A DNA stretch of 64,000 bases from Siphonobacter aquaeclarae (GCF_900103285.1 NZ_FNGS01000006.1:372001-436000); one strand, 5' to 3'. Numbered from the stretch's first letter, positions 25,377 to 35,064 are shown. Notes: a model not told the origin generated them from the sequence alone. Translations and numbers: made by a program.

Positions 25377-27038
25377 TCAACGGACCGGGGTAAATTGGTA
25401 ATTGGAATACTGAAGAACCGTGAAATTCTGGTTATCGTGCGACTGGCGGTAGTCAAATCCGCCGAGGGTATATCCGTCGCGGTAAGCCTGTGCCGTCAGC
25501 CCTTTTGAAATATCGGTGCCGTACTTGCCGAGCAATCGTCCGAAAAACAGGACAGTATCGTAGCCGAGATAGGCGTAGGTTGACGGAAACTGCTTCGTCC
25601 GATTCATGTACTTCTGCCGGAAATCGACTGCGGTGGCCTGCTTGTCATCCGGATACAGCGAATCGAAGAGGTATACCTTTTGTCCCGCAAAAACCGAAGG
25701 AGATGTCGTCACCATGTTGAACGACTCATACGGCAGCAGGATAGGGCAGCCGGCAGTCGACTTACTGAACCAGCTCATGGCTGCGGAGGCCGCGCCGGGC
25801 GTCGAAAATACCGCCAGGAAATGCCCGGGTTTTTTGAGGTTGAGGTCGCTCATGCCGTTGTCGGTCAGGCTCCGCCGGAGACTGACTACCTGGTACCCCT
25901 GATCTTTCGCCAGCTGTGCATAGGTAGTGGCGAGCAGCGAGTCCTGCCGGGAGGTGCCGTAGGCAATGGCGACAGTCTTCGGGATGAAGCGTCCTGCGAA
26001 TTTCAGCAATGTTTTCGCCTGTGTTTCGACCGACGGCTGTGCCAGGTAGGTATTGTTCTGACCGAGCGTACTGTTCGTCGACAGCGGATTCACAATCGGA
26101 ATACCTTTTTCCGCCGCCCAGGCTGCCGCTACCTCATAGCTCTGCGGGTACAGCGGGCCAATGAGGAGATCGAGCTGCTGAAACGGCCCGTTATTCACGA
26201 GGCGGGTCATGCTTTCGGCGGTATTGTCCACGTCATATGCAACCAGGTTGACAGTGGTATTTTCCGTCTGTAACTTCTTGACGGCCATCCGCATACCCTC
26301 GTACAGACTGGTCGTATAGGAAGCGCCCGTAACGCCCGAGGCGTCGTTCCACTTGAACGGAAACAATACGCCGACGTTGTATGAAGTCTTTTTCACACCC
26401 GGCGATGGATTCCTGCGGGGTGTATTGGCAACAGGAACGGTCACTACGGCCTGCGGCTTCAGCTTGAATTTCTCCGTCAGCCTCGCTGCGAGATCGAGGT
26501 CGGTTTTATTGGTGGATGTCCGGTAAATCAGGTTTACAAGGCTTTGGGCAACGATCTCGTCGGCCGGGTACTTTACCTGTAACTGCCGCAGTACCGGCAG
26601 GCTGGTGCATCTTCCGAGGTAGTAGGCCTCCATTTCCCGGATTTCGCCTCCCAGGCGGCTTTCCGTCAGGCGTTTGAGCGCGTCGATACCCGTCTGGTAC
26701 TGCTCTTCCTCCAGCAGGATGTTGGCATAGAGCAGGCGGGCGTCAGACAACTTATTCCACGATGGGTAGCGGGCTTCGAGTTGCCGGAGCACGGCCCGGC
26801 TGTCGGCCAGCTTGTTGGTCCGGAGGTCTGCCAACGCCAGGAAGTAATGACTGTACGGAACCAGGTCGTTCTGATACGAGGAAAGAGTCAAGGGGGTAAA
26901 TTGCTGGCGTGCTTCTTCGTACCGTTTCTCCTGGATGGCCTTCAGGCCTGCGTCGTAGCTTTTCCGGTAGGTCTCAGGGGCCGTCTGGGCAAAAGCGCCG
27001 CCAATCGTCAGAAGAAAAAGGAAGGTATGTTTAAGCAT
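25377..27038 (-). CDS. LpoA-like TPR plus periplasmic-binding-fold protein
   Basis: 553 residues with a signal peptide (MLKHTFLFLLTIGGAFAQ). The N-terminal ~190 residues read as TPR-like helices (KAIQEKRYEEARQQF). A type 1 periplasmic-binding fold follows from about 225 (YNVGVLFPFKWND; LIGPLYPQSYEVAA; GIPIVNPLSTNSTLG; YAYLGYDTVLFFGRLL). The same combination is seen in LpoA, the outer-membrane activator of penicillin-binding protein 1A. An amino-acid-binding role like LivJ is the alternative, but no ABC transporter genes are adjacent. It lacks an obvious lipobox. Start at 27038 because the -7 promoter element ends 16 nt upstream. Confidence 0.8.
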   Translation of the reverse strand: MLKHTFLFLLTIGGAFAQTAPETYRKSYDAGLKAIQEKRYEEARQQFTPLTLSSYQNDLVPYSHYFLALADLRTNKLADSRAVLRQLEARYPSWNKLSDARLLYANILLEEEQYQTGIDALKRLTESRLGGEIREMEAYYLGRCTSLPVLRQLQVKYPADEIVAQSLVNLIYRTSTNKTDLDLAARLTEKFKLKPQAVVTVPVANTPRRNPSPGVKKTSYNVGVLFPFKWNDASGVTGASYTTSLYEGMRMAVKKLQTENTTVNLVAYDVDNTAESMTRLVNNGPFQQLDLLIGPLYPQSYEVAAAWAAEKGIPIVNPLSTNSTLGQNNTYLAQPSVETQAKTLLKFAGRFIPKTVAIAYGTSRQDSLLATTYAQLAKDQGYQVVSLRRSLTDNGMSDLNLKKPGHFLAVFSTPGAASAAMSWFSKSTAGCPILLPYESFNMVTTSPSVFAGQKVYLFDSLYPDDKQATAVDFRQKYMNRTKQFPSTYAYLGYDTVLFFGRLLGKYGTDISKGLTAQAYRDGYTLGGFDYRQSHDNQNFTVLQYSNYQFTPVR

Positions 27039-27053
27039 ATCAGGGTATTTGTG

Positions 27054-27061
27054 CAAAAATA
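27054..27061 (-). promoter_or_regulatory. Promoter -7 element of the LpoA-like gene
   Basis: An exact TAnnTTTG match (TATTTTTG on the minus strand). The ATG at 27038 would be only about 9 nt from the predicted transcript start, so the leader is very short. Confidence 0.62.
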
Positions 27062-27105
27062 GGACTTGTCTCCCGTTGCCGGGTCAGTTTTTTCAGGTTT
27101 GTGCC

Positions 27106-27148
27106 GAAAAAGACAAAAGCCCCTGTTCCGGGCGGAAAGGGGCTTTTG
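27106..27148 (-). terminator. Terminator of yidC
   Basis: An 11-bp stem CAAAAGCCCCT / AGGGGCTTTTG (27114-27124 with 27138-27148), followed on the minus strand by a T-rich stretch. Confidence 0.88.
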
Positions 27149-27163
27149 CGAGGTATACGTTAC

Positions 27164-28966
27164 TTATTTCTTTTTCTTCTGCTGCTGCGATTCGGCTTGT
27201 TTTTTAGCCTCTTCTGCTGCTTTCAGCTGTTTTTCGAGCATTTCAGAGAACTTGGATTTCTTCTTTTCGCCGGAAGCAATCTTCTTCCGGTTTTCGTTGA
27301 GAACAGCCCGGATCTTGTCTTCGTCCACAAACCGCTTGATCACCTGCTGCTGCCCGATCGTAATCAGGTTGGACACCAGGTAGTACCATGCCAAACCGGC
27401 CGGGAAGGAGTTCATGATAAAGAAGAAGACTACCGGCATGATGTATCCGAGGGTCTTGTAGTCCACCGGACCGCCCGAAGCCGGCGTCGTCTGGTTGTTG
27501 TACCAGGCGAAGAGAATACTGGAAGCCGTCATCATCAGCGTAAAGAGGCTGAGGTGGTTGCCCAGTACCGGCAGGGAGAAGCCGAAGTGAATCAGGTCGT
27601 CATACGAAGAAAGGTCGTTCGACCACAGGAACGGCTGCTGGCGAAGCTCAAAGAGGTTCGGGAACAGGAAGAATACCGACATGAGGATCGGAAGCGTCAG
27701 CAACTGCGGTACACAGCCGGAGAGCGGGTTGACACCCACCTGCTGATACAGTTTCATCTGCTCCTGCTGCAGTTTCTGCGCGTCATCTTCGCCAAGCTTT
27801 TCCTTGATGGCGTTGATCTCCGGCTGAAGGACGCGCATCTTGGCCATCGAAATATAGCTGCGGTAGGTCAGCGGCGTCAGCACCAGCTTGATGACGAGTA
27901 CCAGCAACACAATCAGAATTCCGTAATTCGAGATGAAGCCACCCAGAAGGTAGAACAGCGGCACAAATACGTACTTGTTCAGGGGCTTCAGGAACGCGTA
28001 ACCGAGGTACACGTTTTCGTCGAAATTCTCGGCAACCTGCTTCGTGAGCTTATAATCATTCGGTCCGAAGAAGAGTTTGAACTTTCCGCGACCGGCAGCC
28101 AGGTCGGCCGACGGAATGGAAACTTCTGCCTGTAATGTCTTGAGATTCTGCTCGTTGTTATCCGGATAGGCCGTTGACTTCAGCTTCACACCTGACAGGT
28201 TGGTACTTTCACCAACCAGACCCGAAATAAAGTACATCTGCTTGAAGGAGATCCAGCGGGCAGGCTGCTCGAGGGTCTTTTCCTCGGTGCCGGAAGCGTT
28301 CTGGCTCAGGTGATCAAACGAGTCGTCAGCCGTGTAGTAGTTGACAGTACTTTCATTCCGGAGCTTGCTGAGGTCTTTTTCGGTACGGTTGACCTCGTGC
28401 GACCAGAGCAGGCGGGCGTTGCCGCCGAAGTTCTTCGCCACCACGTCATACAGAAGGGAGAATCCGCTGCCAGCCAGGGTATACTGCTGCTGCAGTGTCT
28501 GGCCGCCGGGAAGCGTCAGGGCGAAAGTCACCGAACCGGTTTGTCCTTCCGCTACCTGCTGATTGCCGCCGTTGGCTGCGAAAAAGAGTTTGCTGGTATT
28601 CACCGGCGTCGCTCCATTCGGCAGCTCGAGGTTCAGCCGCGAACCTTTTTCCTCAAACAGGTAGAGCGGCTTTTGGTCAAACGTCTTGTAGTTTTTGAGC
28701 AGGACGTTTTTGATCCGTCCGCCCTGCGTACTCAACGTAACGCGGATGTCCTTGTTTTCCAGCACAATATCCTGAGCGGTTCCGCTCGCCGCACCGGCAA
28801 ACTGACCGAGCGCCAGGGTGTCTACCGGCGCTTCTGCCGGATTTTTTTTCGCGATCTCAGTGGGCTGCGCTTTCGGGGGAGCAGGCTTTTCCTCGGGCAT
28901 CAGGAACTGGTACCCAAGCAACATCGCCACGATCAGCAGCAACCCGATAATGGTATTACGATCCAT
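27164..28966 (-). CDS. yidC: Membrane protein insertase YidC
   Basis: 600 residues, the long Gram-negative form. An N-terminal helix (RNTIIGLLLIVAMLLGYQFL) is followed by the large periplasmic beta-sandwich domain (about 60-340). The conserved insertase core comes after it, with helices at about 350-375 and in the last 200 residues (SGCVPQLLTLPILMSVFFLF, SFPAGLAWYYLVSNLITIGQQ, each in the usual place). The tail is Lys/Gln-rich (QQQKKKK), typical for ribosome contact. It inserts and folds inner-membrane proteins alone or with SecYEG. It lies downstream of pyrG, as in many Bacteroidota, but a terminator separates them. Confidence 0.97.
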   Translation of the reverse strand: MDRNTIIGLLLIVAMLLGYQFLMPEEKPAPPKAQPTEIAKKNPAEAPVDTLALGQFAGAASGTAQDIVLENKDIRVTLSTQGGRIKNVLLKNYKTFDQKPLYLFEEKGSRLNLELPNGATPVNTSKLFFAANGGNQQVAEGQTGSVTFALTLPGGQTLQQQYTLAGSGFSLLYDVVAKNFGGNARLLWSHEVNRTEKDLSKLRNESTVNYYTADDSFDHLSQNASGTEEKTLEQPARWISFKQMYFISGLVGESTNLSGVKLKSTAYPDNNEQNLKTLQAEVSIPSADLAAGRGKFKLFFGPNDYKLTKQVAENFDENVYLGYAFLKPLNKYVFVPLFYLLGGFISNYGILIVLLVLVIKLVLTPLTYRSYISMAKMRVLQPEINAIKEKLGEDDAQKLQQEQMKLYQQVGVNPLSGCVPQLLTLPILMSVFFLFPNLFELRQQPFLWSNDLSSYDDLIHFGFSLPVLGNHLSLFTLMMTASSILFAWYNNQTTPASGGPVDYKTLGYIMPVVFFFIMNSFPAGLAWYYLVSNLITIGQQQVIKRFVDEDKIRAVLNENRKKIASGEKKKSKFSEMLEKQLKAAEEAKKQAESQQQKKKK

Positions 28967-29027
28967 AAAAAGGATGTTCAAACGAGAAGGTCACCGACCT
29001 TCCACCGGAAATGATAGAACGTATGTT

Positions 29028-29077
29028 AAAAAAATAAGCACGCAAAGTTCGGAAACATTCCCGAAAGCCTTGCGTGC
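29028..29077 (-). terminator. Terminator of pyrG
   Basis: On the minus strand the stem GCACGCAA / TTGCGTGC (29070-29077 with 29038-29045), with an inner TTCGG/CCGAA stem, is followed by a run of T. It lies about 58 nt after the pyrG stop codon. Confidence 0.85.
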
Positions 29078-29134
29078 CGATTCATTTTTTCAGGAAAATG
29101 GGATAAGCGGCAACCCGAAAGGCTGCTGATCCGC

Positions 29135-30781
29135 TCAGGCTGTGACGGCCTTCTTTTCCAGCGAATGTTTCAGAGCTGCCTTGACGAACTGCACGAAAAG
29201 CGGGGCCGGATTGAGTACCGTACTCTTGTATTCGGGGTGGAATTGCACGCCGATGAAGAACGGGTGTACATCTTGTTTCAGCTCGATGATTTCCACCAGC
29301 TTGCTCTCCGGGTTGATACCGGATGTAACAAGTCCTGCTTCGTTGAGGCGCTTCAGGTAGGCGTTGTTGAACTCGTACCGGTGGCGGTGACGCTCCGAAA
29401 TCCGCTTCTTGCCATAAATCCGGTGCGCGAGGGTTTCCTTCTGCAGGTCACACGGCCAGGCGCCGAGACGCATGGTACCGCCTTTGGATTTGATTTTCTT
29501 CTGCTCTTCCATCAGGTCGATAACCGGGCTGGGCGTTTCCGGTTCCAGCTCTGTAGAAGAGGCATCTTTGATACCGGCCACGTTGCGGGCGTATTCAATC
29601 ACGGCCATCTGCATACCGAGGCAGATGCCGAAGAACGGAATCTTGTTTTCCCGTGCGAGCTGAACCGCATGGATTTTGCCTTCCAGACCGCGCTCGCCGA
29701 AACCCGGGGCGACCAGGATGCCGTCGAGGTTGAGCAGCTGCTGGATAACTTCCTCCTGGTCAAGTGTTTCGGACGAAATCCACTCCACTTTTACCTTGCA
29801 TTCGTTGACAGCACCGGCGTGGATGAAAGCTTCCGCGATGGACTTGTAGGCGTCTTTCAGTTCGACGTATTTCCCAACGAGGCCAACGGTGATCTGCTCG
29901 GTCGGGTTCTTGAATTTTCCGAGGAAGTCTTTCCAGGAATCGAGGTTCGGTTCCTGATCATTATACAGGTCGAGCTTGTACAGCGTGCGCTGGTCCAGCT
30001 TCTCCTGCTTCATGAGGAGGGGAACGTCGTAGATTGTTTCCGCATCGATGGATTCGATGACGTCGTTGGGCTGTACGTTACAGAACAGCGCGATCTTACG
30101 GCGCATATCTGCCGGGATCGGGTGCTCCGTCCGGCAAACAAGGATATCCGCCTGAATACCTGATTCGGAAAGGGTACGGACCGAGTGCTGGGTCGGCTTG
30201 GTCTTCAGCTCGCCGGCCGAGCTCAGGTACGGGATCAGCGTCAGGTGAATGAACAGGGTATTGTGTTCGCCGAGTTCATACTTGAGCTGACGTGCCGCTT
30301 CGATGAAGGGCAGTGACTCGATATCACCAACGCAACCACCGATTTCGGTAATGACGATATCGAACTTGCCGTTACGGCCGAGAGCCGTCATCCGGCGCTT
30401 GATTTCGTCCGTGATATGAGGAACAACCTGAACAGTTTTACCGAGGTATTTTCCTTCCCGCTCAGCCATGATGACATCGTAATAGATACGACCGGTCGTC
30501 ACGTTGTTGTCCTGAGACGTAGGTACGTTGAGAAAGCGCTCGTAGTGACCAAGGTCCAGGTCAGTTTCAGCGCCGTCGTCGGTGACATAGCACTCGCCGT
30601 GTTCATACGGATTGAGTGTACCGGGATCGACGTTGATGTAGGGATCGAATTTCTGGATGGTAACGGAAAGACCTCTGGACTGCAGAAGTTTGGCTAACGA
30701 GGAGGCGACTATGCCCTTGCCGAGTGAGGAAGCAACCCCGCCCGTAACAAAGATGTATTTCGTCGGTTTGGCCGTGGACAT
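29135..30781 (-). CDS. pyrG: CTP synthase
   Basis: 548 residues. The N-terminal synthetase domain (about 1-275) starts KYIFVTGGVASSLGKGI with the ATP-binding loop. The C-terminal class I glutamine amidotransferase has the nucleophile elbow GICLGMQ and the His/Glu pair in QFHPEYKS. It makes CTP from UTP, ATP and glutamine. The start at 30781 gives the family N-terminus and lies 29 nt after an exact -7 promoter element; longer in-frame starts run through the promoter and are rejected. Confidence 0.98.
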   Translation of the reverse strand: MSTAKPTKYIFVTGGVASSLGKGIVASSLAKLLQSRGLSVTIQKFDPYINVDPGTLNPYEHGECYVTDDGAETDLDLGHYERFLNVPTSQDNNVTTGRIYYDVIMAEREGKYLGKTVQVVPHITDEIKRRMTALGRNGKFDIVITEIGGCVGDIESLPFIEAARQLKYELGEHNTLFIHLTLIPYLSSAGELKTKPTQHSVRTLSESGIQADILVCRTEHPIPADMRRKIALFCNVQPNDVIESIDAETIYDVPLLMKQEKLDQRTLYKLDLYNDQEPNLDSWKDFLGKFKNPTEQITVGLVGKYVELKDAYKSIAEAFIHAGAVNECKVKVEWISSETLDQEEVIQQLLNLDGILVAPGFGERGLEGKIHAVQLARENKIPFFGICLGMQMAVIEYARNVAGIKDASSTELEPETPSPVIDLMEEQKKIKSKGGTMRLGAWPCDLQKETLAHRIYGKKRISERHRHRYEFNNAYLKRLNEAGLVTSGINPESKLVEIIELKQDVHPFFIGVQFHPEYKSTVLNPAPLFVQFVKAALKHSLEKKAVTA

Positions 30782-30809
30782 GACGACGTTGTGATTTGTG
30801 TACGGGATA

Positions 30810-30817
30810 CAAAGATA
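30810..30817 (-). promoter_or_regulatory. Promoter -7 element of pyrG
   Basis: An exact TAnnTTTG match (TATCTTTG on the minus strand), 29 nt before the pyrG ATG. Confidence 0.68.
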
Positions 30818-30917
30818 GCTGTTTCTTTGAAGAGATCGGCAGGTGGTTTCGACAGTTTTTGCGGGGTTTCGGGCTAAGAATATGGTCGTCAGGCAGTTGA
30901 AACCCCTAAAAAAGTGC

Positions 30918-30958
30918 AAAAAAAGCAAAAACGGGCCGGTACGAAGGAAGTGCCGGCC
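30918..30958 (-). terminator. Orphan terminator-like hairpin 1
   Basis: On the minus strand a GC-rich stem (30934-30942 with 30950-30958, one G-T pair) is followed by two T-rich stretches. No minus-strand gene precedes it for more than 4 kb. Confidence 0.65.
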
Positions 30959-30973
30959 GGAAAGAAAAAGAGA

Positions 30974-30999
30974 CAAAAAAGCCCCGGTATCACGGGGCT
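30974..30999 (-). terminator. Orphan terminator-like hairpin 2
   Basis: On the minus strand AGCCCCG / CGGGGCT (30993-30999 with 30980-30986) is followed by six T. It lies directly upstream of orphan hairpin 1, in tandem. Confidence 0.7.
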
Positions 31000-31088
31000 G
31001 AATTCTCTAATCGAAAACTAATATCAAAACGGCATCCCCTGCTGTAATATTGCGGCATTGGAAAAATAAGGAGATAATTTTTCAGAAA

Positions 31089-31415
31089 ATGACGCAGCAA
31101 CCGATTTATGAACTGACCATCCAGCCGTATCCCGCCCTGCCTGAGCAGCGCCGGCGGGAGGCGTCACAGGTATACTTTTCCAACTTAAAAAAAACGGTGG
31201 AATTTCTGCTGACTTCGCTGCAGATACACGGCTGGGAGCCCCGCCTGAGCTACTCGACAATCTATCGGAACCTGCAACTCCGGGATAAGTTCTTTCAGGA
31301 TTATGAAGTGAGTGGTGTGAAATTTTTCCGCGTGACCATTGCCCGGCAGGTACTCAATCCGGTGCTTCCGACCGTGGAAATGGACGACTTCCCCCGCCGC
31401 CGCGGAATTATATAA
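31089..31415 (+). CDS. Small hypothetical protein, unrecognised
   Basis: 108 residues, not recognised. It is soluble, without signal peptide or membrane helix. The N-terminal part is polar ([20 protein letters not shown]); the middle holds an amphipathic helix ([16 protein letters not shown]) and the C-terminus is basic (DFPRRRGII). I chose ATG 31089 over 31050 because the upstream 13 codons look like leader sequence. It lies 74 bp before the copper ATPase on the same strand, but nothing in it suggests metal binding (no Cys). Confidence 0.6.
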   Translation: MTQQPIYELTIQPYPALPEQRRREASQVYFSNLKKTVEFLLTSLQIHGWEPRLSYSTIYRNLQLRDKFFQDYEVSGVKFFRVTIARQVLNPVLPTVEMDDFPRRRGII

Positions 31416-31489
31416 GTTTGTTCCGCAACTGTGTAATCGGCCGGCGCCTTGCAGTCCGATCTTTGTATCCGAAATCGCAAGACAAGGAT

Positions 31490-33697
31490 ATGGAAACCAT
31501 TGATACAGCGGTCGAAACAATCCGGGTGCCGGTCACAGGCATGAGCTGTGCCGCCTGTGCCCTGAGCATCCAGACCGTCCTTTCGCGGCAGTCCGGCGTA
31601 GACGCTACTTCGGTCAATTTCGCCGACGAATCGGCCCGCATTACTTTTCACCCCGATGAAACGTCGCTGGAGCGCCTTCAGCAGGTTGTTCAAAGCATCG
31701 GATACAACCTGATTCTTGATACCGAAAACGCCGAAGAAAAACAGGCGGAATACAAGGAAAACAAACTGCGCGAACTACAGCGCAACCTCATCCGGGCTTC
31801 TATTCTGACGGTACCTGTCGTTGTACTCGGCATGGCGTTCATGGACTGGCCGCCCGCCAACTACATCATGTGGGTGCTGAGTACGCCGGTGCTGTTCGTT
31901 TTCGGGAAAAAGTTCTTCGTCAATGCCTGGAAGCAGGCCCGGTTCGGGCAGACGTCGATGGATACCCTCGTTGCGATGAGTACCGGGATCGCCTACGCCT
32001 TCAGTGTCTTCAATACGCTCAATCCGGAATTCTGGCACCGCCGCGGCCTGCATCCGCACGTGTACTTCGAAGCGGCAGCGGTAGTCGTCGCGTTTATCCT
32101 CCTCGGAAAATGGCTGGAAGAACGAGCCAAGTCTACTACTTCTTCTGCGATTAAGAAGCTGATGGGCCTTCAGCCTCAGTCGGTTATACTGGTACTCAAC
32201 GGAGAAGAAAAGGAGATATCCCTCGCGGAGGTGAAAGTTGGCGACCGGATTCTGGTTCGGCCGGGAGATAAGATTCCGGTCGACGGGAAAGTCAAATCGG
32301 GGCACTCTTTTGTCGATGAAAGCATGATCTCCGGAGAACCGGTTCCCGTCGAAAAAACAAAAGGTACTTCTGTATTCGCCGGTACCGTCAACCAGCAGGG
32401 TAGCTTTCACCTGATCGCGGCGAAAGTAGGCGGGGAGACACTCCTGGCCCAGCTGATCCGCCTGGTACAGGAAGCTCAGGGTAGCAAGGCGCCGGTGCAG
32501 CGCCTGGTCGACAAAATCGCCGGCATATTCGTACCCGTCGTGATCATCATCGCTGCCCTGACGTTTGCCGCCTGGTGGGTACTCGGTGGAGACAATGCGC
32601 TGACCTACGGGCTTCTCAATGCCGTGACGGTGCTGGTTATCGCCTGTCCCTGTGCGCTGGGACTGGCTACGCCGACGGCTATTATGGTCGGCGTAGGCAA
32701 AGGCGCCGAAAGCGGTATCCTCATCAAAGACGCCGAAAGCCTCGAAAAGGCCTACCAGGTCAACCACGTCATCCTCGACAAAACCGGTACCATCACGCAG
32801 GGAAAGCCGGATGTCACCGATGCCCGTTGGGAAAGCGATTTCTTCCGGAGTGTACTGATGGGGATTGAGGGACAATCGACGCACCCGCTGGCAGAAGCAG
32901 TGGTCCGGTACCTGAAAGAACAAAATGCCAGGCCGATCGCAATGGAACGGGTCGACGCCGTTCCGGGTAAAGGTATGCAGGCCGTATACGCCGGTCAGAC
33001 GTTCTATGCCGGCAGTCCTGGCTGGATGACGGCCCTCGGCCTGTCGATGGACGAATGGCCGGTCAAAACCTGGCAGCAACAGGCACAAACGGTGATTCTG
33101 CTGGCGGACGATGTGAAAGTCCGCGCCGCCCTGGCCATTTCCGATCCCGTCAAGGAAACCTCGGCTGAAGCGGTTCGCCAACTGAAAAAACAAGGTATCG
33201 GCGTGACGATGCTGACGGGCGACAACCGCCAGACCGCCGCGTTCGTCGCCGGACAGGTCGGGATCACCGACGTCCGGGCGGAAGTCATGCCGCAGGACAA
33301 GGCCGCCGTCGTGAAAGAGCTTCAGCAGCAGGGAAAGGTAGTTGCGATGGTCGGCGACGGCATCAACGACTCCCAGGCACTGGCTCAGGCCGACGTCAGC
33401 GTAGCCATGGGGCATGGTTCGGATATTGCGATGAACGTGGCGAAAATGACCCTGATTTCCAGTGACTTGCAACTATTACCCCGCGCGTTTCACCTCTCGT
33501 CAATGACGGTAGGCGCCATACGCCAGAACCTGTTCTGGGCTTTTATTTACAACATCATCGGGATTCCGATTGCAGCGGGGGTACTCTACCCGGTTAACGG
33601 TTTCCTGCTCAACCCCATGATTGCGGGGGCGGCGATGGCCCTGAGTTCGGTTTCCGTCGTCTCCAACAGTCTTCGTCTTAAATACCGTAAACTATAA
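31490..33697 (+). CDS. copA: Copper-translocating P-type ATPase (P1B)
   Basis: 735 residues. One N-terminal heavy-metal domain has CAAC in [10 protein letters not shown] (about 17-26). Eight transmembrane helices are expected, with the ion-binding CPC in [12 protein letters not shown]. Other motifs: the phosphorylation loop DKTGTITQG, the HP motif of P1B pumps (STHPLAEAV) and the hinge [20 protein letters not shown]. The TGES-equivalent is [10 protein letters not shown]. It exports Cu(I) from the cytoplasm. ATG 31490 lies close to the metal domain; an upstream in-frame ATG at 31418 directly follows the previous gene and is less likely. A small metal-binding protein follows 14 nt downstream. 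Confidence 0.94.
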   Translation: METIDTAVETIRVPVTGMSCAACALSIQTVLSRQSGVDATSVNFADESARITFHPDETSLERLQQVVQSIGYNLILDTENAEEKQAEYKENKLRELQRNLIRASILTVPVVVLGMAFMDWPPANYIMWVLSTPVLFVFGKKFFVNAWKQARFGQTSMDTLVAMSTGIAYAFSVFNTLNPEFWHRRGLHPHVYFEAAAVVVAFILLGKWLEERAKSTTSSAIKKLMGLQPQSVILVLNGEEKEISLAEVKVGDRILVRPGDKIPVDGKVKSGHSFVDESMISGEPVPVEKTKGTSVFAGTVNQQGSFHLIAAKVGGETLLAQLIRLVQEAQGSKAPVQRLVDKIAGIFVPVVIIIAALTFAAWWVLGGDNALTYGLLNAVTVLVIACPCALGLATPTAIMVGVGKGAESGILIKDAESLEKAYQVNHVILDKTGTITQGKPDVTDARWESDFFRSVLMGIEGQSTHPLAEAVVRYLKEQNARPIAMERVDAVPGKGMQAVYAGQTFYAGSPGWMTALGLSMDEWPVKTWQQQAQTVILLADDVKVRAALAISDPVKETSAEAVRQLKKQGIGVTMLTGDNRQTAAFVAGQVGITDVRAEVMPQDKAAVVKELQQQGKVVAMVGDGINDSQALAQADVSVAMGHGSDIAMNVAKMTLISSDLQLLPRAFHLSSMTVGAIRQNLFWAFIYNIIGIPIAAGVLYPVNGFLLNPMIAGAAMALSSVSVVSNSLRLKYRKL

Positions 33698-33711
33698 CTA
33701 ACTTACATTCC

Positions 33712-33921
33712 ATGGAAACGCTTCAGTTCAAGACCAACATCAATTGCTCAAATTGTGTCGCCAAAGTCTCTCCTTTTCTCAATCAGGAAGACTCGATTGA
33801 TACCTGGAAGGTCGATACCGACAATCCTGAAAAAATCCTGACCGTCGAAGGAGATGACCTCGACCCCGAAGTCATCATTGAAACAGTCGAAAAAGCCGGC
33901 TTTTCTGCGAAGGAAGCCTGA
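33712..33921 (+). CDS. Small heavy-metal-associated (HMA) protein, CopZ-like
   Basis: 69 residues with the ferredoxin-like HMA pattern: FKTNINCSNCVAKV carries the CxxC pair (Cys11 and Cys14), and the C-terminal ETVEKAGFSAKEA matches the end of such domains. It likely carries Cu(I) to the ATPase encoded just upstream or senses it. The 14-nt spacing indicates one operon. The usual Met before the first Cys of the loop (MxCxxC) is replaced by Ile-Asn, a form I recall in Bacteroidota. A terminator follows. Confidence 0.88.
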   Translation: METLQFKTNINCSNCVAKVSPFLNQEDSIDTWKVDTDNPEKILTVEGDDLDPEVIIETVEKAGFSAKEA

Positions 33922-33937
33922 GCCGATTGATGTACCG

Positions 33938-33966
33938 GAACCCTGCCGCGCTGGCAGGGTTCTTTC
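33938..33966 (+). terminator. Terminator of the copper operon
   Basis: A 10-bp stem GAACCCTGCC / GGCAGGGTTC (33938-33947 with 33953-33962) followed by TTTCC, 17 nt after the stop codon of the HMA gene. Confidence 0.82.
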
Positions 33967-33993
33967 CGTTCATAGCCGATAAACCTGTACCAC

Positions 33994-35061
33994 ATGAATC
34001 TCGATCAGCTTATCGGGATGCTGGGCCGCGAGGCGGACAGTCTCCTCTCTCACGAAAGCAAGGCCGTTCCGAAGGACTGGCTCCATCTTCCTTCTCCGCA
34101 GTTTATCGATTCGGTATACGGGCCGTCGGACCGGAATCCGCAGGTGCTCCGCAGCCTCGGTAACCTGTTCGGCGCGGGTCGTCTGGGCGGGACCGGCTAT
34201 CTGTCCATTCTCCCGATCGATCAGGGAATTGAGCACAGCGCCGGGGCGTCGTTTGCCGCAAATCCGCTGTATTTCGATCCGGAGAATATTGTCCGCCTGG
34301 CCATTGAAGGCGGGTGTAATGCCGTAGCGACTACCTTCGGCGCGCTGGGATTCGTGGCGCGGAAGTATGCCCACAAGATTCCGTTTATCGTCAAGATCAA
34401 CCACAACGAACTGCTGACCTACCCCAACAAGTCGGACCAGATTCTCTTCGGTACCGTTCAGGAAGCCTGGAACCTGGGTGCGGCGGCAGTCGGGGCGACG
34501 ATCTATTTCGGCTCTCCGGAATCGGGCCGGCAAATCGTGGAAATAGCCAAAGCGTTTGACGAAGCCCACCGGCTGGGTATGGCGACGATCCTCTGGTGCT
34601 ATCTCCGGAATGACGCGTTTAAGGCAGGTACCGATTACCACCTGGCGGCTGATCTGACCGGTCAGGCCAACCACCTGGGCGTTACCATTCAAGCCGATAT
34701 TGTCAAGCAAAAACTCCCGGAAACGAACGGGGGGTATAAGATGCTCAACCTCGGTCAGAGCAGCTATGGCAAGCTCGACGAGCGGATGTATACGCAGCTG
34801 GCCAGCGATCACCCGATTGACCTTTGCCGGTATCAGGTATTGAACGGCTTCGCGGGAAGAGCGGGGCTGATTAACTCAGGAGGCGCTTCCGGCGCCAATG
34901 ACTTCGCCGAAGCGGCCCGGACGGCCGTCATTAATAAGCGGGCAGGAGGTACGGGACTGATTTCCGGACGGAAGGCTTTTCAGCGCCCGTTTGAAGAAGG
35001 GGTAAAACTACTCCACTCGATTCAGGATGTATACCTGATGCCTGAGGTGACAATCGCCTGA
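33994..35061 (+). CDS. Class I fructose-bisphosphate aldolase (DhnA/FbaB type)
   Basis: 355 residues of the prokaryotic class I, Schiff-base aldolase group. Recognisable parts: [12 protein letters not shown] near 70-80, [11 protein letters not shown], the region [13 protein letters not shown], and [12 protein letters not shown] near the phosphate-binding end. It cleaves fructose-1,6-bisphosphate to triose phosphates in the cytoplasm without a metal ion. The length is normal for the group (about 350). It starts after the copper-operon terminator and ends 3 nt before the convergent lipoprotein gene. Related DhnA enzymes with other sugar substrates cannot be fully excluded. Confidence 0.9.
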   Translation: MNLDQLIGMLGREADSLLSHESKAVPKDWLHLPSPQFIDSVYGPSDRNPQVLRSLGNLFGAGRLGGTGYLSILPIDQGIEHSAGASFAANPLYFDPENIVRLAIEGGCNAVATTFGALGFVARKYAHKIPFIVKINHNELLTYPNKSDQILFGTVQEAWNLGAAAVGATIYFGSPESGRQIVEIAKAFDEAHRLGMATILWCYLRNDAFKAGTDYHLAADLTGQANHLGVTIQADIVKQKLPETNGGYKMLNLGQSSYGKLDERMYTQLASDHPIDLCRYQVLNGFAGRAGLINSGGASGANDFAEAARTAVINKRAGGTGLISGRKAFQRPFEEGVKLLHSIQDVYLMPEVTIA

Positions 35062-35064
35062 CAA

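Larger units (their letters stand above)
30782..31088. other. Intergenic region between pyrG and the unknown gene at 31089
   Basis: 307 bp between divergent genes. It holds the pyrG promoter on the minus strand and two minus-strand terminator-like hairpins (30918-30958 and 30974-30999) that have no matching gene. I see no protein-coding gene in it. Confidence 0.7.

Noticed and set aside
31024-31260. 78-codon minus-strand frame near the orphan terminators
   Set aside because: Low-complexity Ser/Ala-rich sequence antisense to the gene at 31089, with no start signal. An RNA without a protein fits the terminators better.
31775-33472. Open frame of 565 codons on the minus strand inside copA
   Set aside because: It lies wholly antisense to a gene with every P1B-ATPase motif, has no family resemblance, and follows from the GC-rich codon pattern of copA. 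Similar antisense frames inside tex (21054-21932), clpC (5468-6394), lepA (42685-43884) and the E2 gene (46004-47230) were left out for the same reason.
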